Notes under the pieces: generated by a model | Told to the model about the DNA's origin: nothing | What the model saw: the letters and a program-made list of their open reading frames with translations, nothing else | Databases searched by the model: none | DNA from: Flavobacteriaceae bacterium | Lineage (GTDB): Bacteria > Bacteroidota > Bacteroidia > Flavobacteriales > Flavobacteriaceae | Assembly: GCA_002401385.1 (NCBI GenBank) | Contig: NVSY01000001.1 | Coordinates: 1-25,338, forward strand | Length of the DNA: 25,338 nucleotides | Reading direction: 5' to 3' | Program-made: the position numbers and the translations under genes | Part shown: piece after piece, positions 6,887-14,862 of the stretch | Position numbering within the stretch: the stretch's first letter is position 1 | Layout: the number at the start of each line of letters is the position of its first letter

Positions 6887-7768
6887 ATGAATTCAAATAA
6901 TAAATCGTCGAGAGGACGACAACAAAAAGGTAATGATTCTACTAAATCTTCGAGTCAAGGAGGTTTCAAAAAAAGAACTAATAATTACCGTGCGAATCCT
7001 AACAATGCAAAGCACTTTAAAAAAGAAGCTACCGCTAACACACCTGTTAAAAAAGAGGGTGATGGGATCCGATTGAATAAATACATTGCGAATGCTGGAA
7101 TCTGTTCTCGTAGAGAGGCAGACGTTTTTATCAAAGCTGGAAGTGCAACTGTAAACGGGAAAACAGTTACAGAAATGGGCTATCAGGTAATGCCTGGAGA
7201 CGAAGTTCGTTTTGACAATACTCAGATTAACCAAGAAGCTAAACGTTATATTTTACTGAATAAGCCAAAAAATTTCATCACCACTATGGATGATGATAGA
7301 GGGCGTAAAACAGTGATGGATTTAGTTCAAAATGCCACTAAGGAGCGTATTTATCCTGTGGGAAGATTGGATAGAAATACTACCGGTTTATTATTGTTTA
7401 CAAACGATGGTGAATTGGCTAAAAAGTTAACACATCCGAAGCATAATATTCAGAAAATTTACCATGCTTCTTTGGATAAGAAATTTGCCATGTCAGATTT
7501 ACATAAGGTGTCTGAAGGATTTATGTTGGAAGGACGTCGTGTAATTGTTGATGATATTTCTTATATTAACAATGAACCAAAAACGGAAGTTGGGGTTAAA
7601 ATTCACTCTGGAAGAAACCGTATTGTACGTAAGATTTTTGAAAATTTTAATTACAGTGTGGTGAAATTAGATCGTGTAATTTTTGCCGGTTTAACAAAGA
7701 GAAATTTACCTAGAGGACATTATAGAGCCTTAACGGAACAAGAAGTAATTAATTTGCACATGATGTAA
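6887..7768 (+). CDS. RluB/RsuA-family rRNA pseudouridine synthase
   Basis: Isomerises a specific uridine in ribosomal RNA. Residues 1-59 form a low-complexity tail rich in Lys, Arg, Asn, Gly and Ser, probably disordered and RNA-binding. The S4 RNA-binding domain is about 61-107 (RLNKYIANAGICSRREAD). The catalytic domain has PVGRLDRNTTGLLLFTNDG with catalytic D162, and HSGRNRIVRKIFE near the C-terminus. Family members include RluB, RluE, RluF and RsuA. The presence of an S4 domain and the 23S-type layout favour RluB-like activity, but the target position is not decidable here. It ends just before a strong terminator. Confidence 0.93.
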   Translation: MNSNNKSSRGRQQKGNDSTKSSSQGGFKKRTNNYRANPNNAKHFKKEATANTPVKKEGDGIRLNKYIANAGICSRREADVFIKAGSATVNGKTVTEMGYQVMPGDEVRFDNTQINQEAKRYILLNKPKNFITTMDDDRGRKTVMDLVQNATKERIYPVGRLDRNTTGLLLFTNDGELAKKLTHPKHNIQKIYHASLDKKFAMSDLHKVSEGFMLEGRRVIVDDISYINNEPKTEVGVKIHSGRNRIVRKIFENFNYSVVKLDRVIFAGLTKRNLPRGHYRALTEQEVINLHMM

Positions 7769-7786
7769 ACTACGTTATAATTTTAG

Positions 7787-7818
7787 AAAAAACCGAAGTC
7801 AAAAGCTTCGGTTTTTTT
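7787..7818 (+). terminator. Rho-independent terminator after the pseudouridine synthase gene
   Basis: AACCGAAG (7791-7798) pairs perfectly with CTTCGGTT (7806-7813) around a seven-base loop. Flanking A and T tracts extend the stem and provide the U-tract. It lies 18 bases after the stop codon, and the A/T symmetry would also allow it to work on the other strand. Confidence 0.9.
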
Positions 7819-8226
7819 ATGCGCTATTTTTTAAAATTATTGAGGTGCTGAAAGAATATTTAATCATGTTTTTTAAAAACTTTGTATTTTTTTTCTATAT
7901 TTGAGTTTAGGGACTAACAATTTGATTTTGAGGATTTATTAATGTGTCTAAAGAAAATATTTTTTAAAGCTTCTTAATTGTAGATTTCTTTAAAAAATAA
8001 CATGGAAAATTTAACATAAATATTAAGAATCAAAAAGAAGTTAATAAAGGATTGTTTGATTAATTTCAGCCCTTAATAATAAAAGTAGATTTAAACAAAA
8101 ACCCAATTAAAAAACATGAAACTTTAAGTGAATATGCTTACCGTTGCTTTTATTTGCACGGATGTTTCATCAGTCTTTTTATCTTCATAGAGGATTATAA
8201 AAGGGATAAAAAAACAGAAAAAACAC
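7819..8226 (+). other. Long AT-rich non-coding stretch, possible leader RNA of the 74-residue gene
   Basis: No convincing coding sequence is found here. It holds a promoter-like element at 7896-7903. A perfect 12-bp hairpin pairs 7958-7969 with 7988-7999 around an 18-base loop. A second 7-bp inverted repeat, ATGAAAC/GTTTCAT (8116-8122 with 8164-8170), encloses a possible inner stem GTG/CAC. If transcription starts near 7907, the gene at 8227 would have a leader of about 320 bases, unlike the 10-20 bases seen elsewhere in this window. A separate small RNA is an alternative. Confidence 0.3.
7896..7903 (+). promoter_or_regulatory. Putative -7 promoter element in the intergenic stretch
   Basis: TATATTTG followed by AGTTTAG is a full TAnnTTTG match. 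A TTTG lies at 7881-7884 but only 11 bases upstream, so the -33 contact is doubtful. The next gene begins over 300 bases downstream. Confidence 0.4.
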
Positions 8227-8451
8227 ATGAAAAGAGTTATTGTGAAAAATAAAAATTTAACACCTACAATTCTACAACTACTAATTGATAAATTCCCAGA
8301 TGGCTATGGAATTAGAGATGTTGTTCGATTTTCAAATGCCAAAGGTAAATATATTGAAGCGCTTGAAGTACGAACTGCAGAAATCATGTATTTAGTAATT
8401 GCGGATGCTGCATTAGATGGATCTATTAGTCAGTTTTTAGAGGAAGGATAG
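8227..8451 (+). CDS. Conserved-looking 74-residue protein of unknown function
   Basis: A small soluble protein with no signal peptide or membrane segment. It starts with a basic stretch (MKRVIVKNKN). A mixed helix-strand sequence follows, including LTPTILQLLIDKFPDGYGIRDVVRF in two parts, then a strand-like EALEVRTAEIMYLVIAD, and it ends in an acidic tail (QFLEEG). The regular amphipathic pattern and codon use resembling neighbouring genes argue that it is real. No family is recognised. It is isolated: a long leader lies upstream and the minus-strand dehydrogenase gene ends only 8 bp downstream, convergent. A regulatory or protein-binding role would be a guess. Confidence 0.7.
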   Translation: MKRVIVKNKNLTPTILQLLIDKFPDGYGIRDVVRFSNAKGKYIEALEVRTAEIMYLVIADAALDGSISQFLEEG

Positions 8452-8459
8452 TTCAAGCT

Positions 8460-11357
8460 TTATAATAATGCGTTTTTTAAGATACTTACAGGGTGTTGTG
8501 CTTGTTTATTAGTTCCGTCATATATTTGATGTCTACAACTAGTTCCTGCTGCAGCAACTACTGTACTGTTTTCCATCTTTCTTATTTTTGGAAATAAAGT
8601 ATCTTCGCCTATTTGCATGCTTATTTTATAATGTTCTTTTTCGTAGCCAAAAGACCCTGCCATACCACAGCAACCTGTATTTAAGATAGCTACAGTGTAA
8701 TTTTTAGGTAGGTTTAGCATATTAAATGTGGGAGAAACACTACTCAATGATTTTTGTTGGCAATGACCATGGATTTTTATTTCTTTAAAATCATCGGTAA
8801 ATTGTTCACTTTTTATATTTCCTTTTTCTATTTCACGTTGAATAAACTCTTCGATTGTGTAAGTGTGTGTTGCTATTGATTTGGCAGCCTCTTTATCGTC
8901 AGCTAAACGCAAGTATTCGTCTCTAAAAGTTAGAATAGCAGAAGGTTCAATTCCTATTAAAGGAGTGTTTTCGGATACATGAGTTTTTAAAATAGCTATA
9001 TTTTTATCGGCTATTTTTTTCGCTTTGCCTAAAAGCCCTTTAGATATAAAACTTCTTCCACTTTCTACATGGTTTTGATAGCTTATGTTATATCCCAGTC
9101 CTTCGAGGAGTTGAATGGTATCTATTCCTATAGGTGTGTCATAGTAATTGGTGAATTCATCGCAAAATAAAAGTACATTTTTACTGCTATTGGAAGCGGT
9201 TTTCTTGTTGTGTTTTGAGACCCATTGCTTTAGTGTCTGTTTTTGTAAAGCAGGAATACTTCTTTGTAAAGCAATTCCCATGATCTTTTTTGAAACAGAA
9301 GTATTCAAAATAAAATTTGTAAAGTTTGGGACAAGACTGCCAATACGATTCCAAAATACATTATGAGCAATCATATTGGTTCTAAAAGGAACCCCATGTA
9401 TTTTGTAGTATTGGTATAGGAATTCTGCTTTAAGAGCAGCTACATCTACATTGCTTGGACATTCACTAGCACAGGCTTTACAGCTCAAACAAAGGTCAAA
9501 AACCTCTTTGAGTTCCTTGTTGTCAAAACGATTTTTTTTATTGGAGTTTGTCAGTACTTCGCGAAGCGTATTTGCTCTTGCACGGGTGGTGTCTTTTTCG
9601 TTTCTGGTAGCTCTGTAACTCGGACACATGGTGCCTCCTGCACTTGGTAATTTTCTACAATCTCCAGAGCCATTACACTTTTCCGCCATTCTGAGGATGC
9701 CTAAACTATCCGTAAAGTCTTGAATGGTGTCTATAGTAGGAGTTATTACATTTTCTGCATAACGTAAATTTTTATCCATGGGGTAGGCGGCTACAATCTT
9801 ACCTTTATTAAAAACGTTATGTGGATCGAAAAGAGTTTTAATTTTTCTGAGAATCTCGTAGTTTTTTTCGCCAATCATTAATGGGATAAACTCTGCGCGT
9901 ACAATACCATCTCCGTGTTCACCACTAAAAGAACCGTTGTACTTTTTAACTAAAAGAGCTGTTTTGTGGGTAATGTTTCTAAAAAGAGCTACATCTTCTT
10001 TTTTCTTTAGATTCAAGATAGGTCTCAAGTGTAGTTCACCAGCACCGGCATGGGCATAGTAGACGGCTTTTTGTCCGAAATCATCCATCATTTTAGTGAA
10101 ATCAACAATGTAATTTGGTAAATCTTCGAGTGCTACAGCAGTATCTTCAATACAAGGGACAGCTTTGTTATCTCCAACAATATTTCCTAAAAGTCCAAGT
10201 CCTGCTTTGCGTAACTCAATTACTTTATGGATGTCAGTACCCAGTAATTTTGGAAATGCATATCCTAAGTGAAGTTTTTGAAGGTCTTCTATTAAAAGGG
10301 TTGCTTTTTTTGCTGCTTCTTCTTTCGTTTTACAGCAAATTTCTAACATTAATACGGCCTCGGGGTCCTCTTGTATGAAAAACCTATTTTTTACTTGTTC
10401 TCTATTATTTTTAGTACAGTCTAAGATGGTTTTATCCATCATTTCACACATGTATAAGTTGTGCTTCATGGCGACAACAACTGCTTCTAAACTCTCGTTT
10501 ACACTGTTAAAATGTGCTACTACAAGAATATTTTCAGAAGGAGGCAATGTATCTAAGCTCAAGGTGATTTCTGTGGTGAATGCCAAGGTACCTTCACTTC
10601 CACACAAAAGTTTTCCAAGGTTAAAAAGTGCTGTAGAATTTGCAAATAATTCGGTTTCTATAATACCATCTATGGCATATCCATTGTTACGCCTGTGAAT
10701 ATTTTTGTGAGGGAATTCATCCCTAATTTCTTTTTGGACCTCTGTAGGGGATAGTAAGTCATACACGTTTTTGTATAATTGACTTTCTAAATTTGTACCT
10801 TCTATTTTTTTTAAGAATTCGTTTTTAGAAATGTCTTTAAAAAGGGCTTCAGAACCATCACTTAAAATAGTTTTTAGCGCTATTACCTTGTCTCTTGTTA
10901 CTCCATATTGAATAGAGGTGGTTCCTGAAGAATTGTTACCTACCATACCTCCAATCATACAGCGATTGCTGGTAGAGGTGTTGGGGCCGAAAAACAATCC
11001 GTAAGGTTTTAAAAAAATATTTAACTCATCTCTAATAACCCCAGGTTGAACGGTGACGGTTTTTGCCTGTTCGTCAAAAGATAAAATTTGGGTGAAGTGT
11101 TTGGAAATATCTACAACAATTCCTTCTCCAACGCATTGTCCAGCTAGGGAAGTTCCAGCGGCTCTTGGGATGAGTGTTGTATTATTTTTTTTTGCAAATT
11201 GAATCAACAATTTAATGTCAGCATTGGTCTTTGGGATTGCTACAGCCATTGGAAGCATGCGATAGGCAGAGGCGTCTGTGGCGTAAATAATGGTATGGAG
11301 GGTATCTGTGTGTATGTCTCCAGAGAATTGCTGTTTTAATTGATCAATCGCCGTCAT
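8460..11357 (-). CDS. FAD- and Fe-S-containing 2-hydroxyacid dehydrogenase, probably D-lactate dehydrogenase
   Basis: A 965-residue fusion of a GlcD-type flavoprotein and a GlpC-type iron-sulfur module. The FAD PP-loop is PRAAGTSLAGQ (64-74), with further FAD contacts at 125-152 and CGSEGTLAF (252-260). The FAD-oxidase C-terminal domain has AHAGAGELHLRP (435-446) and SGEHGDG (478-484). The Fe-S part has C561, C567 and C578, then the ferredoxin-like CLSCKACASECP (C623, C626, C629, C633). The C-terminal CCG-type region has HGHC (863-866) and TGCCG (894-898). This layout matches Dld-II D-lactate dehydrogenases and YdiJ-type D-2-hydroxyglutarate dehydrogenase. It is the last gene of a unit with anmK 13 bp upstream and murQ, whose reaction releases D-lactate, so D-lactate is the favoured substrate. 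Electrons presumably pass to the quinone pool. Confidence 0.88.
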   Translation of the reverse strand: MTAIDQLKQQFSGDIHTDTLHTIIYATDASAYRMLPMAVAIPKTNADIKLLIQFAKKNNTTLIPRAAGTSLAGQCVGEGIVVDISKHFTQILSFDEQAKTVTVQPGVIRDELNIFLKPYGLFFGPNTSTSNRCMIGGMVGNNSSGTTSIQYGVTRDKVIALKTILSDGSEALFKDISKNEFLKKIEGTNLESQLYKNVYDLLSPTEVQKEIRDEFPHKNIHRRNNGYAIDGIIETELFANSTALFNLGKLLCGSEGTLAFTTEITLSLDTLPPSENILVVAHFNSVNESLEAVVVAMKHNLYMCEMMDKTILDCTKNNREQVKNRFFIQEDPEAVLMLEICCKTKEEAAKKATLLIEDLQKLHLGYAFPKLLGTDIHKVIELRKAGLGLLGNIVGDNKAVPCIEDTAVALEDLPNYIVDFTKMMDDFGQKAVYYAHAGAGELHLRPILNLKKKEDVALFRNITHKTALLVKKYNGSFSGEHGDGIVRAEFIPLMIGEKNYEILRKIKTLFDPHNVFNKGKIVAAYPMDKNLRYAENVITPTIDTIQDFTDSLGILRMAEKCNGSGDCRKLPSAGGTMCPSYRATRNEKDTTRARANTLREVLTNSNKKNRFDNKELKEVFDLCLSCKACASECPSNVDVAALKAEFLYQYYKIHGVPFRTNMIAHNVFWNRIGSLVPNFTNFILNTSVSKKIMGIALQRSIPALQKQTLKQWVSKHNKKTASNSSKNVLLFCDEFTNYYDTPIGIDTIQLLEGLGYNISYQNHVESGRSFISKGLLGKAKKIADKNIAILKTHVSENTPLIGIEPSAILTFRDEYLRLADDKEAAKSIATHTYTIEEFIQREIEKGNIKSEQFTDDFKEIKIHGHCQQKSLSSVSPTFNMLNLPKNYTVAILNTGCCGMAGSFGYEKEHYKISMQIGEDTLFPKIRKMENSTVVAAAGTSCRHQIYDGTNKQAQHPVSILKNALL

Positions 11358-11370
11358 TAGAATGGTTTAA

Positions 11371-12432
11371 TTAGGTAGTATAGATGATTCCTCCACTGTG
11401 ATTTTTAGTGGCTCCAGTTACTGATTTTAAGCAGTTTATTTCATTTTGATCTCTTAAGTATCCAAGGAAAGCAAAAATCAAAGCTTCTTTGTAATTAATA
11501 ATGCTCTCATCAGGAAGTATAATAGTTGTTTTTGTATGGGATTGAATACGCTCTACTAAAAACGTATTAAAAGCACCTCCTCCAGTAATTAATAGGGTAC
11601 TAGAAGTACTATTATTAGTTTTGCTGGCTATTTGAATCGCACAGTGTTCTATATAGGTTCTTAGTATATCTGGTGTGGACAAATTATAACGATGCAGTAT
11701 GGGAAAGATAACGTCTACCACAAATTCATAGCCTAAGGATTTTGGTTTTTTGTCAGTGTAAAAAGGAAGTGCATTTAATTCGTTCAACAAAGTGGTGTTT
11801 AGAGTTCCTGTAGCCGCAAGTTGCCCTTTGTCATCATATTCCTTGCCTAATTTACGCATGTACTCATTCATTACAATATTTGTAGGACAGATATCGTAAG
11901 CCATTCGATCAGTACCATTTTGATGAGATATATTGGCAAAGCCACCAATATTTAAACAATAGGTATATTCGGAAAACAATAACATATCTCCGATAGGGAC
12001 TAAAGGAGCTCCTTGTCCTCCTAGAGCGACATCGTGAATTCGAAAATCACAAATAGTTTTTATTTCGGTTTTTGAAATGATAGCGGGTTTGTTGCCTATT
12101 TGTAGTGTGTAATTTTCTGTGGGGTTATGAAAAATAGTATGCCCATGTGTTGCAATCAAATCTAAATCTTCTATTTGTTGCTCTTCAATGTATTGTTGAA
12201 TGATTCCACTTAAAAAAAGACTATAAGAAGCATCTAGTTTAGTGATCTCTTCCGCCGAAATGTTAAATGCATTTTTAAGTTTTTGCTGCCAATCTTTAGT
12301 GTAAGGTATTGTGATGGCATGAAGAATATCGAAACTGTAATTTGTGTCTTTGTTTATTTTTACATAGGCGAGGTCAATTCCATCAAGGGATGTACCACTC
12401 ATAACACCTATTATGTAGGTTGATTTCTTCAT
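11371..12432 (-). CDS. anmK: Anhydro-N-acetylmuramic acid kinase
   Basis: Uses ATP to open the 1,6-anhydro ring of anhydro-MurNAc and gives MurNAc-6-phosphate, the step before MurQ in cell-wall recycling. It has 353 residues, slightly shorter than the E. coli enzyme. The nucleotide-binding motif is GVMSGTSLDGIDLAYV (9-24). LALGGQGAPLVPIGD-like sequence at about 136-149 and NIGGFANIS (161-169) follow. The probable catalytic aspartate D180 lies in YDICPTNIVMNEYM, where enterobacterial enzymes have DTGPGN. The second phosphate motif is LLITGGGAFN. It lies 9 bp after murQ and 13 bp before the dehydrogenase, clearly one transcription unit. Confidence 0.95.
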   Translation of the reverse strand: MKKSTYIIGVMSGTSLDGIDLAYVKINKDTNYSFDILHAITIPYTKDWQQKLKNAFNISAEEITKLDASYSLFLSGIIQQYIEEQQIEDLDLIATHGHTIFHNPTENYTLQIGNKPAIISKTEIKTICDFRIHDVALGGQGAPLVPIGDMLLFSEYTYCLNIGGFANISHQNGTDRMAYDICPTNIVMNEYMRKLGKEYDDKGQLAATGTLNTTLLNELNALPFYTDKKPKSLGYEFVVDVIFPILHRYNLSTPDILRTYIEHCAIQIASKTNNSTSSTLLITGGGAFNTFLVERIQSHTKTTIILPDESIINYKEALIFAFLGYLRDQNEINCLKSVTGATKNHSGGIIYTT

Positions 12433-12441
12433 GCTGTTGGT

Positions 12442-13257
12442 TTATTTGTTATATAATTCTATTGCTTTCCGTACACTTTTATGTTTTTGTAGTAAATCAG
12501 ATGCTAGAGATTCAGCGATGGATAATTCCTCCATAAGCATTCTTACTCCTCTACCAACTAGTTTTGTATTAGACAATTTCATGTCTATCATTTTGTTTCC
12601 AGAAACACGACCTAATTTAATCATTACAGAAGTAGAAATCATATTCAGCACTTGCTTTTGAGCAGTTCCTGCTTTCATTCTTGTACTTGCTGTTAAAAAC
12701 TCAGGACCTACGATTACTTCGATAGGATGTTTAGATACGGCTGCAAGGGGGCTTTCTGCACTGCACGTGATACAGGCGGTTAATATGTTGTTTTTGTTAG
12801 CTTCTTCCAATCCACCTATCACATAGGGGGTGGTTCCAGAAGCTGCGATTCCTATTAATACATCATTGCTGTTTATAGAGAATTCCATCAAGTCTTTAAA
12901 AGCCTGTGTCGGATTGTCTTCAGCATTTTCTACGGCAACTCTTAGGGCGCTATCTCCTCCTGCAATCAATCCTATCACCCAATCGTGTGGGACTCCAAAG
13001 GTAGGAGGGCATTCGGAAGCGTCTAAAACTCCCAGTCTTCCACTGGTTCCAGCCCCTATGTATAATAATCGGCCTCCTTGGTTCATTTTATCAACAATGG
13101 CATCTACTAAAATTTCAATTTTTGGAATTAATTTTTCAATAGCAGCAGGAATGGTTTGGTCCTCTTTGTTAATGTTACTTAATAATTCGAACGTTGACAT
13201 TTTTTCTAAGTGGTTGTAATTAGATGTACGTTCTGTAGTTGGTTTATTTTTATTCAT
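12442..13257 (-). CDS. murQ: N-acetylmuramic acid 6-phosphate etherase
   Basis: Cleaves the lactyl ether of MurNAc-6-phosphate to give GlcNAc-6-phosphate and D-lactate. It has 271 residues with a SIS fold. The sugar-phosphate loop is YIGAGTSGRLGVLDASECPP (66-85), carrying E82, the counterpart of the catalytic glutamate (E83 in E. coli). A second candidate glutamate is E113 in VENAEDNP. A later SIS motif is IGIAASGTTPYVIGGLEEA. It is somewhat shorter than the E. coli protein at the C-terminus. Its ATG overlaps the end of the symporter gene by 8 bp, implying translational coupling. Confidence 0.96.
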   Translation of the reverse strand: MNKNKPTTERTSNYNHLEKMSTFELLSNINKEDQTIPAAIEKLIPKIEILVDAIVDKMNQGGRLLYIGAGTSGRLGVLDASECPPTFGVPHDWVIGLIAGGDSALRVAVENAEDNPTQAFKDLMEFSINSNDVLIGIAASGTTPYVIGGLEEANKNNILTACITCSAESPLAAVSKHPIEVIVGPEFLTASTRMKAGTAQKQVLNMISTSVMIKLGRVSGNKMIDMKLSNTKLVGRGVRMLMEELSIAESLASDLLQKHKSVRKAIELYNK

Positions 13258-14704
13258 TGGTTTTCTTTGCGAAAATTAGCAATACTATGGTAATCATTGC
13301 ATTTACAAATATATTCATAAAGCCTAAGTCAAAGTTAAATACCTCAATAAATAGACTGTTTAAATAGTAAGTGGCAATGGGTGCAAAAATACAAATATAT
13401 GGTACGACCTTATCCCTAATTTGGATTTTTGTGAAAATTCCTAATAAAAATAAGCCGAGAAGTGGCCCATAAGTGTATCCCGCTACCTTAAAAATGATGG
13501 AAATCACATCGCCTTTACTCTCAGAAAAGACCATGATAATGAGGAATACAATAATATTAAAAGCGAATAATACACGGTTTTTTAACTGTTTTTTTATCTT
13601 GCTTTCTTTTTTTTCTATGGATAAGAAATCGTGGGTAAAAGCTGTGGTTAAAGCTGTCAAAGACGAATCTACACTTGAAAATGCTGCGGCTGTAATCCCT
13701 AATATAAAACTAATGCTGGCCAAAAGACCAAAGTGATTTAGGGATAAGGTAGGGAATAAGGTATCGGTATGAATAAATTTACCATTTTGCATTTCTAGAC
13801 TAATTCCATTTTTTTCTGCATATAAATAAAGCATTATACCCAGTCCTAAGAATAGAAATTGAGTGATGGCGAGAATAAAACTGAACGATAGTGCGTTTTT
13901 CTGTGCATCTTTTAAATTTTTACATGTCAATGTTTTTTGCATCATGTTCTGATCCAGTCCCATCATTGCAATAGCGATGAGTATTCCAGAAATAAATTGT
14001 TTAAAAAAGTTGCTTCCAGCTTTAAAATCCCAGTTAAATACCTTGAAATACTCATGGGATGTTACTGCATTTACAGTATCGCTAAAGGTGAAATTTAATT
14101 CGTTTTTAATAACAATAATTGTGATGATAGCTGCAGAGATTAAGAAAAATGTTTGCAAAGTATCTGTCCAAACAATAGTTTTAATTCCTGATTTGTTTGT
14201 GTATAACCATATCAACACAAGGATGATTCCAACCGTGATGTAAAAAGGGATATTGAAGGCATCAAATAAGGCAAATTGTAAGATTTTTGCAGCCAATAAT
14301 AAACGTAGTGCTGAGCCAAACGACTGTGAAATTAGGAAAAACATAGAACCTGTTTTATAGGAACTATTTCCAAAACGCGTATTTAAATAACTGTAAATAG
14401 AAACTAGTTTGAGCTTGTAATATATAGGGATTAGTACATATACTATGAACAAATAACCAGCTACATTTCCGAATACAAACTGCAGATAATAAAAATAATT
14501 ATTACTCACCATTCCTGGAATAGAAACAAAGGTAACACCAGATAGTGCAGCTCCAACCATACCAAAAGCAACCAATGCCCAAGGAGATTTACGATCTCCT
14601 GTAAAGTACGATTCGTCACTGGTGTTTTTAGAAGTAATGTAGGAAATCAGCATTAATACACCGAAATAAGAAGCAATAACTGCAAATACTAGAAATGGAC
14701 TCAT
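13250..14704 (-). CDS. Sodium/solute symporter family transporter, candidate (anhydro)MurNAc importer
   Basis: A 484-residue inner-membrane protein with about 13 hydrophobic segments and the general SSS (SLC5-like) pattern. Features include an N-terminal segment FLVFAVIASYFGVLMLISY, the loop DESYFTGDRKSPWALVAFGMVGAALSGVTFVSIPG, and an internal MGLDQNMMQKTLTCKN stretch typical of the family. These proteins couple Na+ entry to uptake of sugars, sialic acid, amino acids or similar solutes. As first gene of the unit with murQ and anmK, it most likely imports anhydro-MurNAc or a related amino sugar. Substrate is inferred from context only. It replaces the AmpG or PTS-type importers seen in enteric bacteria. 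Confidence 0.87.
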   Translation of the reverse strand: MSPFLVFAVIASYFGVLMLISYITSKNTSDESYFTGDRKSPWALVAFGMVGAALSGVTFVSIPGMVSNNYFYYLQFVFGNVAGYLFIVYVLIPIYYKLKLVSIYSYLNTRFGNSSYKTGSMFFLISQSFGSALRLLLAAKILQFALFDAFNIPFYITVGIILVLIWLYTNKSGIKTIVWTDTLQTFFLISAAIITIIVIKNELNFTFSDTVNAVTSHEYFKVFNWDFKAGSNFFKQFISGILIAIAMMGLDQNMMQKTLTCKNLKDAQKNALSFSFILAITQFLFLGLGIMLYLYAEKNGISLEMQNGKFIHTDTLFPTLSLNHFGLLASISFILGITAAAFSSVDSSLTALTTAFTHDFLSIEKKESKIKKQLKNRVLFAFNIIVFLIIMVFSESKGDVISIIFKVAGYTYGPLLGLFLLGIFTKIQIRDKVVPYICIFAPIATYYLNSLFIEVFNFDLGFMNIFVNAMITIVLLIFAKKTNE

Positions 14705-14752
14705 AATCTTGTTGTTTTTAGCTGAATTAATTCAATAACTGCACAAATACCG

Positions 14753-14760
14753 CAAATATA
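14753..14760 (-). promoter_or_regulatory. -7 promoter element of the symporter-murQ-anmK-dehydrogenase unit
   Basis: On the minus strand TATATTTG followed by CGG matches TAnnTTTG exactly. It lies 48 bases upstream of the symporter ATG at 14704. No TTG box is found at the normal spacing, which would fit an activator- or repressor-controlled promoter. Confidence 0.55.
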
Positions 14761-14770
14761 CGGCACAATA

Positions 14771-14789
14771 TACGTAATATTATTGCATA
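14771..14789. promoter_or_regulatory. Candidate operator for the DeoR-type regulator
   Basis: The 19-base sequence from TACG to CATA reads TAcGtAATA-T-TATTgCaTA and matches its own reverse complement at 14 of 19 positions. It is centred between the two divergent -7 elements, starting 10 bases upstream of the symporter -7 box. Position and symmetry suit a repressor site; the AT-rich base composition makes chance symmetry possible. Confidence 0.35.
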
Positions 14790-14837
14790 AATTTAATTTT
14801 GTTTTTTTAAATGGGCAAATAATTTATAGGAATATCC

Positions 14838-14845
14838 TATATTTG
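14838..14845 (+). promoter_or_regulatory. -7 promoter element of the DeoR-type regulator gene
   Basis: TATATTTG (TAnnTTTG consensus) lies 17 bases before the ATG at 14863, the same short-leader layout as other genes here. No TTG is present at 17-23 bases upstream. Confidence 0.55.
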
Positions 14846-14862
14846 TTTATTAATTACATAGT

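Noticed and set aside
7942..7977. Eleven-codon reading frame (MCLKKIFFKAS) in the intergenic stretch
   Set aside because: Too short, overlaps a hairpin arm, and has no supporting start signal; not enough to call a leader peptide.
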